A DNA stretch of 60,000 bases, from positions 9,685,704-9,745,703 of the forward strand of contig NC_088304.1 in assembly GCF_032854445.1 (NCBI RefSeq), written 5' to 3'. The notes under the pieces are model-generated. The model was not told the DNA's origin, did not search any database, and worked only from the letters and a program-made list of their open reading frames with translations. This document shows positions 44,801 to 50,090 of this stretch, in pieces (within the stretch, counting starts at the first letter, position 1; the number at the start of each line of letters is the position of its first letter). This DNA is from Liolophura sinensis. Taxonomy: Eukaryota; Mollusca; Polyplacophora; Chitonida; Chitonidae. Made by a program: the position numbers and the translations under genes.

Positions 44801-46319
44801 CCTTGCCTTCTTTCTTCTCCATGTACTCTGTTGGTTTCTTATTGATTATATGCTCATGAGAGTCATAGAGGTAAATCCAGCAAATTATCACTAGTAACTG
44901 AATCAGTTTGCTAATTTTAACATGGGGTGGTATATACACTCTAGAGGACCATGTGGATAATTAACAGTATTAGGTTTAATAATCTTTTCAGCCATTTTGG
45001 TGGATCTGGGTGTCAGATATTGTGAAAATAATGATATCCTGCTTATAGCTTTATCTAAAGATGAATACTGCTGAATTGAGAGATTGGTATGTAGAGACAA
45101 GATGTTGTAAAGTTGGGATGTCATTTTGTACTGGGATGTTACTCTCTTTTTGTAAAGGCATAACTTAAAAACCTGCGTATTGTGGTATACATGTTCATAA
45201 ACTATGATGCCGGGTCTTTTCCACAAGGCACACTCACAAAAATGCAAAATCAGTCTAGTCTCTTTTGGAATTAGAGTTGCTCTATAAAGCAGACAAGGTC
45301 ATTTCTAATAAGGAAAATTGGTTTTGTGGTGGTCCCTGCTCTGTGAGCTTTCTGTAAGCTTATCTTCAAGCACTAAAGCACTTTTTCCAGTGGAATTAAT
45401 GTATATAATATTATGAAAATGACTCCAAAAATGATTTGTTTGTGTCACTAAAGATGTAAGGTTCATAAAACTGTGCAAACTATTTCTCTACACCCGATAT
45501 TTCCCTGAGAATGTTTGAAAATATTTGTTGCAGAGAAGGTTAAAAAGGTTTAAGAATTAGGGCATCTTTAGAATAGAAGGCTTATAAACAGCTGTTCTTG
45601 TTTTGGCCTCGGCTTTAAGACAGGAGGCCTGTAGTTTACTCCATGCTTTAAGGTTTATTTAACCGTTAGACCAGACTACTGTCCTTTAAGCCAAACTTCT
45701 TGAGTACAGCCTTAAATAAGATACAAATAAATAAATTTTAGGCAGCTGATTTAAAACCTTGGTGAAGTTTTAATGCTGATTTAGATAATGCTGACAGATA
45801 TTCTGCTGCACACACAGGGACCAGTGTACTATCTCTGCACTTTTGATTGCCCAAGGGGACTTGTGGCATGTGTTAAACTTTTCCTAACCCTGGGTCATGG
45901 AAATTAGGGGCTTGGACCCAGTTCTCGCCATTAAATTTAGCCTCAGCTTAAAGTCATGAGATTTGTCAGGTTCAGGGCTTGGCCCTGTGGAGAGCAGAAT
46001 TTTTTCTACCCATAAACCTGACTCTGGTCATAGCAGTGAAAAATTCTTGAGTGAAACCATTAAATCATTAATCCAGCAAATTAATAATTAAATGCACTTT
46101 AAGGAGTTTATGAATATGTCTTTAATGCATGTTCTTTTTTTGTTTTTTTAACTTCAGAATGGCCCTTTGAAAATTTCAAAATTTGAATTTTTGGTAGCCT
46201 GGCTTTTGCGAGAATCCATGGCGTTGTACCTTACTATGAGAGCACACTCCACTTCCAAAATTGTGTGGCGAAACAGAAAGTACCGAGTGCGGTGGGGCGG
46301 ACTGGCTGAGGAAGTATGA
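5754..46319 (+). CDS. UGCG: Ceramide glucosyltransferase gene, nine coding exons (whole span)
   Basis: The enzyme transfers glucose from UDP-glucose to ceramide on the cytosolic face of the Golgi, making glucosylceramide for glycosphingolipids. The coding exons are 5754-5851, 19475-19610, 31540-31642, 33473-33574, 39756-39868, 42271-42449, 43416-43502, 44681-44870 and 46158-46319. Joined, they give 1167 coding bases plus a stop, or 389 residues; the human protein is 394 as I recall. Visible landmarks are an N-terminal membrane segment at about residues 9-31, KPLTGVDP at 55-62, QDDSDP at 86-91, SDS at 141-143, [11 protein letters not shown] at 207-217, AEDYF at 232-236, RLIRW at 270-274 and hydrophobic stretches at about 282-335 and 347-363. 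These match the GT21 D, D, D and (Q/R)xxRW signature. From memory, mammalian UGCG also has nine exons. No frameshift or internal stop is present. Identification is firm; expression and the untranslated ends are not known. Confidence 0.97.
6982..7092 (-). repeat. SINE-A, truncated, with 13-bp target-site duplication
   Basis: Only the 3' 110 bp or so of the family remain. AATCACAATCAGA flanks it perfectly at 6969-6981 and 7093-7105. This shows insertion of an already shortened copy, as expected for LINE-driven retroposition. Confidence 0.92.
8190..8287 (+). repeat. Dispersed repeat, copy 2
   Basis: Aligned with 4530-4604. It has gained short TACATGTAG-like insertions and ends in GGTGGGGGCCTATGTG, which resembles a SINE-A head, but no SINE body follows. 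Confidence 0.6.
9102..9252 (+). repeat. SINE-A, 5'-truncated
   Basis: Contains GGATGGTCGTGGGTTTCCCC, CACCATAATGCTGGCTGCC and GAGTACAGCGTAAAACATC with an AAATAATTAAATA tail. Flanking TACGTGATC and TATGTGATC may be a worn target-site duplication. Confidence 0.88.
11862..12036 (+). repeat. SINE-C, apparently full length with tRNA-like head
   Basis: It starts with TGTAGCTCAGATGGTAGAAC (A-box-like) and a weak B-box-like AGTTCAGATG. About 100 bp later it ends in GGCTGGAAAATTGCTGATGT and AGCCTTAAGTCAGAATCATT, matching the tails seen at 19368-19421 and 43259-43321. The stem pairings are too degraded for a functional tRNA. Confidence 0.65.
13566..13597. repeat. Short C/G hairpin
   Basis: ACCCCCCTC at 13567-13575 pairs perfectly with GAGGGGGGT at 13588-13596 around an AT loop. 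It may mark the end of an unidentified element extending toward 13.9 kb. Confidence 0.45.
13917..14176. repeat. 30-bp minisatellite
   Basis: The unit is CATGATTACTGTCATTCAGG plus TACTGTCGTT. Four perfect or near-perfect units are followed by partial units in which only the CAGGTACTGTCATT half is repeated, then further full units. Confidence 0.97.
14448..14510 (+). repeat. SINE-B tail fragment
   Basis: Contains CTGAAAAATTGTTAAGTACG followed by ACGTTAAACCCCAAGCACTC and CACTCACC, the SINE-B 3' end. Confidence 0.85.
14836..14935. repeat. Two TA/TG microsatellite tracts
   Basis: TA runs change to TG runs at about 14863 and 14917, separated by TTATTTTCCTCTC. Confidence 0.95.
15848..17410. repeat. 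25-bp minisatellite, about 1.56 kb
   Basis: The basic unit is GCAGCTCATACATGTAGAAG plus TACAT. The palindromes TACATGTA and GCATGC recur. From about 16800 a longer variant with GATGATACATG and AATTATTTGCAG recurs at roughly 75-110 bp, a higher-order pattern. The Met/Tyr/Glu/Leu/His open frames on the - strand are repeat translation, not genes. Confidence 0.97.
17990..18127 (+). repeat. Degenerate SINE-A copy
   Basis: GGTCGCCGTCGTGTTAAGTG and CTTCAGTACGGCTAAATGC with an AATAAATAAATA tail match the SINE-A 3' end at reduced identity. Confidence 0.6.
19368..19421 (+). repeat. SINE-C, truncated, with 12-bp target-site duplication
   Basis: ACGCCACGATATGGCTGAAA, then TATTGCTTGTGTGGCG, then TTAAACCATAATCATTCA. 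The flanks TTCAAAAAATGG at 19356-19367 and 19422-19433 are identical. The downstream duplication ends 41 bp before UGCG exon 2. Confidence 0.9.
19475..19610 (+). CDS. UGCG: UGCG coding exon 2
   Basis: Completes Gly33 and encodes residues 34-78. It links the membrane anchor to the catalytic domain and contains the family signature KPLTGVDP (residues 55-62) followed by [11 protein letters not shown] (67-77), which is strongly conserved in animal UGCG. The acceptor is GTCGTTTCAG and the donor GTAAGT; the exon ends in phase 0. A small SINE with a perfect target-site duplication ends about 40 bp before the exon. Confidence 0.96.
20354..20608 (+). repeat. SINE-A, complete, with 9-bp target-site duplication
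   Basis: The head GAGCCTTCGTGGCTCAGTTG has a clear polymerase III A box (TGGCTCAGTTGG). The body carries GCTCATGCTGGCTTCCTC, and the tail is TAAGTAAATAAA. TATTGTGGG lies at both 20345-20353 and 20609-20617. Confidence 0.93.
20761..20931. repeat. 60-bp tandem repeat, three units
   Basis: Units share GTGAGAGGTGGAAATGATGT then CATTTCTACCTTTCACGAG and ACAGTATTTATGGTAATCGC. The period is exactly 60 bases, so the frame stays open, but nothing supports coding. Confidence 0.95.
22565..22650. repeat. 25-bp tandem repeat, about three units
   Basis: The unit is AATGAGATGTTGTTATACAT plus TAATG. Confidence 0.9.
24404..24508. repeat. About 21-bp tandem repeat, five units
   Basis: Units are variants of GGCCATCAAGGGCCACAGCA. 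Confidence 0.85.
24749..25209. repeat. 23-bp minisatellite, about 20 units
   Basis: The unit is ATCACGTCACTCGTAACCCA plus GGG. Most variation is C/T at the base after the first CG (CACGCC or CACGTC) and GGGAT against GGCAT. The opposite strand of the CACGTCA form reads TGACGTGA. Confidence 0.97.
25859..26268. mobile_element. MITE-like foldback element
   Basis: The left end CGCTTGCACAAAGAGATTG recurs, inverted, at the right end as CAATTTTTTTGTGCAAGCG. A second inverted pair lies inside (TCTTGCACAAAGGGATT at about 25938, and AATTCCTTTGTGCAAGCTGC at about 26178). It is about 410 bp with no coding capacity, as expected of a non-autonomous DNA transposon. No clear target-site duplication was found. 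Confidence 0.6.
27340..27395 (+). repeat. Degenerate SINE-A tail
   Basis: ACTTGAGTACAGCGTAAAAA with an AATAAATATGAATAAA tail. Confidence 0.55.
29127..30872. repeat. 58-bp minisatellite, 30 units
   Basis: The unit is AACACAAACATGTATGATGT, then TACAAATAAACATACAAATA, then CAAGGTGCTGTACAGGTT. Units differ mainly by TATGATGTTACA, TGTGATGTTCCA or ACGATGTTGCAG. By my count 25 of 30 full units contain AATAAA on the + strand, in the sense direction of UGCG. Units 2-7 reappear as units 13-18, a shift of 638 bp. Confidence 0.97.
31165..31555. repeat. 56-bp tandem repeat spanning the exon 3 acceptor
   Basis: 31428-31483 and 31484-31539 are exact-length copies with two mismatches, each starting TATGAGTTGCTG and ending TTCTCTGTTTCAG. 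Exon 3 starts with the same 12 bases at 31540. More worn units extend back to about 31165. Confidence 0.92.
31540..31642 (+). CDS. UGCG: UGCG coding exon 3 (first catalytic Asp)
   Basis: Encodes residues 79-112 plus one base of Gly113. It contains [15 protein letters not shown], with Asp90 at the position of human Asp92, the first acidic residue of the GT21 signature, then [12 protein letters not shown]. The donor is GTAAGT, phase 1. Its acceptor TTCTCTGTTTCAG and its first 12 bases are duplicated 56 bp upstream. Only the downstream copy keeps the family reading frame, because the upstream copy leads to a stop after nine codons. Confidence 0.96.
31738..31795 (+). repeat. SINE-B tail fragment
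   Basis: GACGTTAAACCCCAAGCAAT and CGCACTCACT match the last 40 bases of SINE-B. Confidence 0.6.
31791..31878. repeat. Near-perfect palindrome, 44-base arms, no loop
   Basis: The arms meet at 31834/31835 in CACTTATAAGTG. The left arm reads TTTATTTCACGAGGAGGTTA toward the centre; the right arm is its reverse complement apart from a few substitutions and a short indel. As RNA it would form a long hairpin. Confidence 0.92.
33473..33574 (+). CDS. UGCG: UGCG coding exon 4 (second catalytic Asp)
   Basis: Completes Gly113 and encodes residues 114-146 plus one base of Met147. The segment [18 protein letters not shown] matches the conserved region before the DxD-like site, and SDS at 141-143 places Asp142 opposite human Asp144. 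Vertebrates have a longer Lys/Gly-rich form just before KINN; here it is [12 protein letters not shown]. The donor is GTAAGT, phase 1. Confidence 0.96.
35078..35236 (+). repeat. SINE-A, 5'-truncated
   Basis: GAGTCCAGTTCAAGCAGGCT, GGAAGGCCTGCCAGAAACC and GTAGGGCATAAAACACCAAG with a GATGAATAAATAAA tail. Confidence 0.85.
35451..35650 (-). repeat. SINE-A, lacking the tRNA head
   Basis: Begins with a TTTATTTATTTATTTGATTG tail (reverse orientation), continues GGCGGCCAGCATTGTGGC and AGCCCACGACCATCAGCAGG, and stops at CTCACAGCGG before the head region. Confidence 0.9.
35657..35697. repeat. 11-bp perfect inverted repeat
   Basis: AGTGTATTTGT at 35657-35667 pairs with ACAAATACACT at 35687-35697 around a 19-base loop, just after the SINE. 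It resembles a terminator-type hairpin but the context is intronic. Confidence 0.6.
36310..36500. repeat. Degenerate tandem repeat
   Basis: Three to four worn units share CTGAAAATTGTTCTAACCTG and CAAACAATG. Confidence 0.55.
38438..38531. repeat. 18-bp tandem repeat, about five units
   Basis: The unit is GGTAAACACCACTGTAAC, with one unit duplicated in part (ACACCAAACACC). Confidence 0.93.
38828..39018 (+). repeat. SINE-B, 3' half
   Basis: Contains GAAGCAGCACTAGATAAAAG, AGCGGTGGGAATCCGTCCTG, AAGGATTCCTTCGTTGTCAT and the tail GACATTAAACCCCAAGCACG plus CACTCATTCACTC. It matches 55290-55631 but lacks the head. Confidence 0.92.
39629..39715 (+). repeat. SINE-A fragment with 10-bp target-site duplication beside exon 5
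   Basis: CCACCATAATGCTGGCTGCC, GAGTACGGCGTAAAACAC and an AAATAAATAAATG tail. TAATCAAACT flanks it perfectly at 39619-39628 and 39716-39725. The second flank ends 30 bp before UGCG exon 5. Confidence 0.92.
39756..39868 (+). CDS. UGCG: UGCG coding exon 5
   Basis: Completes Met147 and encodes residues 148-184: NDDTLTDMV, then [23 protein letters not shown], closely like the human segment at the same place. The acceptor is CTGATGCAG and the donor GTAAGA; the exon ends in phase 0. The short space before the acceptor (39726-39755) is all that separates it from a SINE target-site duplication, so the branch point may lie in or next to inserted DNA. Confidence 0.96.
39869..42270 (+). other. UGCG: UGCG intron 5 (2.4 kb)
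   Basis: A GT-AG intron. A degenerate SINE tail is visible at about 40120-40195. The remainder (40.2-42.27 kb) is unique-looking AT-rich sequence with no coding or repeat signal that I can support. Confidence 0.88.
40120..40195 (+). repeat. Degenerate SINE-A-like tail
   Basis: GTGAAAAATTCTTGAGCAG and an AAATAAATAAAT tail. Confidence 0.5.
42271..42449 (+). CDS. UGCG: UGCG coding exon 6 (third catalytic Asp)
   Basis: Encodes residues 185-243 plus two bases of Lys244. It includes [15 protein letters not shown], a Cys at 205 opposite human Cys207, [17 protein letters not shown] (207-223) and [11 protein letters not shown], with Asp234 opposite human Asp236. The residue opposite mammalian His193 is Gln191. 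The acceptor is TTTGTTGCAG; the donor is the weaker GTGAGA, phase 2. Confidence 0.97.
43020..43410. repeat. Degenerate tandem repeat running to the exon 7 acceptor
   Basis: Units of about 20-30 bp resemble TTGTTAAAACTCAAAATTGC. At least eight are recognisable, split by the SINE-C at 43259-43321. The last unit, AAAACTCAGTATTGCATTTG, is followed by TTTTTTCAG and exon 7. Confidence 0.75.
43259..43321 (+). repeat. SINE-C, truncated, with 10-bp target-site duplication
   Basis: CGCCATGATGTGGCTGGAAA then GATATGGCACTAAGCCATAG and a CATTCATTCATT tail. AATTGCTTTG flanks it perfectly at 43249-43258 and 43322-43331, so it landed inside the older tandem repeat. Confidence 0.88.
43416..43502 (+). CDS. UGCG: UGCG coding exon 7
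   Basis: Completes Lys244 and encodes residues 245-272 plus two bases of Arg273: [20 protein letters not shown] then DSFHQRLIR. It supplies the Arg270 and Arg273 codons of the RxxRW motif; the Trp comes from exon 8. The acceptor is TTTTTTCAG and the donor GTCAGT, phase 2. Reading on past the donor in this frame runs into non-family sequence, which supports the junction. Confidence 0.95.
43724..43947. mobile_element. Foldback (MITE-like) element
   Basis: The arms 43726-43771 and 43900-43945 are inverted copies: GGGCTTTATG at one end against CATAAAGCCC at the other, and AGGAACTCTGACGTCAC against GTGATGTCAGAGTTCCT. The spacer is about 128 bp with further short inverted matches. No target-site duplication was found. 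Confidence 0.65.
44086..44177. repeat. 25-bp tandem repeat, about 3.7 units
   Basis: The unit is GTCAGATGCCAGGCCATTGG plus GTGTT. Confidence 0.92.
44190..44275 (+). repeat. Degenerate SINE-like tail
   Basis: TGGGGATGTGAGTGAAATAT and AAATAAATAAA resemble the SINE-A 3' end. Confidence 0.45.
44455..44690. repeat. 21-bp tandem repeat ending at the exon 8 acceptor
   Basis: About ten units of GTGCTACTGTTACCATGTG type. The last, TTCTGCTGTTACAGATGGG, contains the exon 8 acceptor (AG at 44679-44680) and the first exon bases. Two earlier units have CTACAG or CAACAG, which are weaker AG dinucleotides at 44630 and 44651. Confidence 0.85.
44681..44870 (+). CDS. UGCG: UGCG coding exon 8
   Basis: Completes Arg273 and encodes residues 274-336. 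It starts with Trp274 of RLIRW and continues [20 protein letters not shown], then two hydrophobic stretches (about 282-302 and 307-335) as in the membrane-associated C-terminal part of the family. The acceptor is CTGCTGTTACAG and the donor GTAAAT, phase 0. The frame stays open upstream through the repeat for more than 200 bases, but that part encodes a Cys/Tyr/His repeat absent from the family. Confidence 0.96.
45605..45738 (+). repeat. Degenerate SINE-like segment
   Basis: CTTCTTGAGTACAGCCTTAA and a CAAATAAATAAATT tail. Confidence 0.5.
46000..46093 (+). repeat. Degenerate SINE-like tail before exon 9
   Basis: GCAGTGAAAAATTCTTGAGT followed by AAACCATTAAATCATTAATC. It ends about 65 bp before exon 9. 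Confidence 0.45.
46158..46319 (+). CDS. UGCG: UGCG coding exon 9 (C-terminus and stop)
   Basis: Encodes residues 337-389 and the TGA stop at 46317-46319. It includes [13 protein letters not shown], opposite the human AWFIRESMTIYIF region, and [20 protein letters not shown]. The YRxRxGG..AEE ending is a clear family signature. The protein ends directly after AEEV, three residues short of the human tail. The acceptor is TTTTTAACTTCAG. Confidence 0.96.
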   Translation, partial: NGPLKISKFEFLVAWLLRESMALYLTMRAHSTSKIVWRNRKYRVRWGGLAEEV

Positions 46320-49300
46320 CACAGCGCCTAAGGGCTGGAATGCAAAAACATTTGTTTGTGCACTCGAGGGATGGTCAACTTGTCATCAGAGAATTTTGCA
46401 AACGAAGGGCAGAGAAGAACGTGGAGACGACAGAAGAACATGCACTGCAAACATATTATTCAACTATTATTCCCCTGGGAGGGACAGCTCAAAAGTACCA
46501 TGGAGGTCATTTTATTCAGCTTTCAAGGACACAGATATATACATGTGACCCTAGAGACCTAGTACTGTTGACTGTGTAGCTGGTCTATGCTGCCAACTAT
46601 GGAATGTATTCACTCCTGGAGAGCAGCCTAAAGGAAATGGCATCAAAGAAAATGGCATACAGTATGCTCACGTTTGTAGTTGCTGACGACGTATTTGTCA
46701 GGGCGAGGAGTGAGTGGTTGAGTGATTAAGCTGCACTGTGTATTTACAGAATGCCAGATTTTGGGTTCAAGGGATCTTGGGTCGTGTACGCTGCGCTAAC
46801 TGGGCATGCAATGTTTGGGGGATTCCCCTAGACACCAGTGTCTAATGTATAGTGGCAGTATATGCATGTATCACCTTCATGTATCACCTTCTGGCAGTTA
46901 TGTTGTTTTTGGAATGTGCAGTAGAGAAAAGGTCATCTATCCTACCTGTACAAACTCTAAATTTTGAAATTTCACTGCTGTCCAGTCTCCACACGAGTGC
47001 ATCGTGAATGGCAGAAAAGTTCTCCCAACTCGCAGAAAGTGTGTGTGAGCAGATATTTTTGTCCGCGCTGCAGAGTATGCCATGGTGTGCTTTTTTGCAC
47101 AACATCGTATTCTAGCCCACTGGATGCTTTCAGGTGTGTTGTGTTTTAAGACCAGAGTCGTTTTGCTGAGAAACTATACAGGCAAAGTCCTTTTTCCATA
47201 TTACTTCTGTTGCTGTTGGAGAACTGTACCGTTGAGGCTCGCGTTGTAAACTTCCTGACAGGTTGCAGTCCAGGTCGCTGTTTGTGTAAAGTGCTTTTGC
47301 TATCGGCCAGAACACTGCTTCCTTGGTGACCAGAGACTTGCTATATTTTATACAGAATTTGTACAGTAATTAACTTGTGCTTTGTGTATTTTATCACTGT
47401 CTGACCATAGTGTCACAATATGAGGATGTCAGATATATTGCCTATGATGTTTTCATGCTGTGTGCTGATTTATATAACTGGACTTTTTGGTTGCCTGTCT
47501 GATATGTTCAACAGGCGAGTGATAACCTGGAGATCTATGAAGCCACAGGACCTGGGGAACTCCAAAGACTGTTACAAGTGGGTGCTCTACAACAAGCGAG
47601 TGATTGTTTGAAGCAGTGTGAAGTAAAACCTGGGTTAAAAAGCTGAGATTCAAGTTATAAGTCGGTGCTCTTCAGTGTGTCGCATGCTAACGATGACGCT
47701 TGTGTACGAATTACAAGCTGAGGTAGTATATGGTACTATACACGTGGAAACTGCCATCATATTTCTGCTGTATAACAGAACAGGTAGTGATAAGCATGTG
47801 GTTCAGTAATTGCCCAGATAGTTTGTGCAGTTCACTTTGTCAACAGTTTGCTGGTCGCTGAAGTAAAGTGTGGGTGTGTAATGGCGTGTGACATGGAAGT
47901 CGCTACCTAATACAAACTGTTACCATGCGCGGATTGCTGCAGCGAGCTGGGATTCAATCAAATCTACAGTATTAATTGCAAAGCACGTCCAAAGTGGTCA
48001 GCTCATGCGATTCGACAGCGTACCCAACAGACTGAACATTGAACAGCATTCTCAACAACTGATGTCCATGGAGACGTATTGCAAGCTCAGTGATTATACA
48101 CCTTGTTTTGTGCTGTAAACTTTCACTCACTGAAACATGTGGTCTAACAACAATTGGAGCATATGTAACACTGTTTACTTACTGATCAGATTTGCGACAC
48201 AGCATAGTCACCTTGACCTTGACCTTACTGACTTTGCTTGATCAGGAAACAGCACCTGTCACTCGCTAATGTTGCGACGTCATGACGACAGTTTTCAATA
48301 CAACAAAGAACCATTCTTCTTGGATAGTCTGAAGGTTTTTTTTTTTGGTTTTTTGGGGTTTTTTTTTTTTGCCTCATTACATTTTTTCTTGCAGCAGCTC
48401 TCTTGTTATTTTTTTTTAATGGCATGTATTATTTTAGGTTGTTTTTGATTGTGAGACTGTAATTATAGAATTGTAATCAAGTTAGTGAGTCTTCCCATCC
48501 TTCTCCCCTTACACACCTCCATCCCCAAACCTTTCATCTGTACCTGTCTCCCCAATACCCCACCCCAATACATGATGTTTATCTGTCAAAGTTAGTCTGG
48601 GTACTGCACAGCCTCTACCTGAAAGGCTTTGCGAATTAAGACATTCATTGCGTCATCGCAGTGACACATACGTTTTTAAAACTGCATATTTTATAAGCAA
48701 TATGCTGAAGAGGTTGGCACATGTTATAACATTGACAGAAAGGCTTCGTAAACTCTTTGACATTTGATTATGTTGTGTGAAAAATTTGCATATACAGATG
48801 ATACAGAAAGACTAGAAGAAGACTAGAAGAACATTGAGTGTTTACTTATCCCAGCGATGGACCTATGGGAATTGGTGTTGATGGTCCCCTGAAGGGACTG
48901 GATGATTTTTTGTCAATAAGTCAGGACTCCCAGCCAGCTTGGCCAGACCTTTTGTACTTTTCATTTAATGGGCAAATTAAAAAAAAAAAAAATTGAGAAA
49001 GGTGTGTCAGTATACAGTGTGTCAGTATTTCACACATAGTGCTAAAGTTTCAAAGCATAAAGTTAAGCACTGTTATGGTTTCATATTACTGTTGGTACTT
49101 CTGCTTGGTACCCCCTTTTTTGGATTTTTAAGCTACTTCAAATTTTGGAAGACAGTTACCTACCCGAAATTCCATTTTCAGTTTTTGAGAATTCATGCGA
49201 ACCTACTGAAAGCCCATAATTTTTGCCCCTTATTTTATTTTATATTGCATCCAAAGTTTCAAAGCATAAAAAAAGTTTGTCTGTGAAATGTAACTATACT

Positions 49301-50090
49301 TTGTTTGGCCAAGTGTATGGGATTCTGTTGGTTGTGTTATGACATAATATTTTAAGTCCAGTGTATTTATGATCGTGATAATTACTGTATTTTCAGTAAG
49401 TTCTGGTATAATCATTCACTTGACTTAACATACTGGTGTGCATGACTGGAGAGTGGTCCAAGGGAGAGCACTGGTGTGAAGCTAATCTCCTGTGGTCAGT
49501 TCCACAAAGCTGTGGCAATGATGCAAGGTACATCGTAAGCATATACATGTACATCAACAGTATTTTGCATACATGTATATTTGCAGTGTGCACATTTACT
49601 TCTTGTATGTGTGTGTATGTGCGCATTTCATAACAGCTGAGTGGAGATGCCTTTTGTAGACCATGTCGCCATGACGACACCAGAGATGCTATTATTGATG
49701 CGCAACTGGTGGCTTGTAGGCAGACTTGATGAATACCTTAACCTGGCTGTCCTGTGGAATCTATTTACACATACATGTATTATAGAAGGCACCATGTGTC
49801 CCCTTCAATGGGAGGATTTTGTGGGTGACTTCCATATGATTTTGCATTCACCTGCATGTTGATTCTAAGCTTTGACCTTTTTTTCCTCTAAATTTATTTA
49901 GTCTGTAGCAGCGACATCTAAAAACTGAGGGGAAAAATTGCATTAACCCTTCCTTCCAATAACTTCCATTCCTTATCGTAATATTGAAATGTGTACATTT
50001 TGTGTTATCTTGATTTTACGAGATGATGTGTACATTGATGTCATAAATCTATGACATGTAATATTAGAGCTGTAATTAAATTTTTCACGG
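46320..50090 (+). other. UGCG: UGCG 3' UTR, end not determined
   Basis: Sequence after the stop codon. I found no AATAAA in the first 3.7 kb; the nearest ATTAAA hexamers are at about 48976 (inside an A-run) and 50075. A tRNA-like segment lies at 46701-46775 and T-rich runs at 48335-48372. The short open frames here overlap one another, match no family I know, and are best read as noncoding. Confidence 0.45.
46701..46775 (+). repeat. tRNA-like segment (SINE head or tRNA pseudogene)
   Basis: GTGGTTGAGTGATTAAGC resembles an A box and GGGTTCAAGGG a B box, spaced as in tRNA genes. No clean acceptor stem can be formed, so it is not called as a tRNA gene. It may lie in the UGCG 3' UTR. Confidence 0.45.

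Larger units (their letters stand above)
44871..46157 (+). other. UGCG: UGCG intron 8 (1.3 kb)
   Basis: A GT-AG intron. Two degenerate SINE-like tails are visible (45605-45738 and 46000-46093); the second ends about 65 bp before exon 9. No other feature is supported. Confidence 0.88.

Noticed and set aside
44411-44845. Two 144-codon frames running from the 21-bp repeat into exon 8
   Set aside because: Only the exon 8 part in one frame matches UGCG. The upstream part is repeat-derived and lies before a good acceptor.
46261-46579. Overlapping frames starting in exon 9 and entering the 3' UTR
   Set aside because: They read the last exon in the wrong frame and match nothing known. The family C-terminus and stop are clear at 46317-46319.
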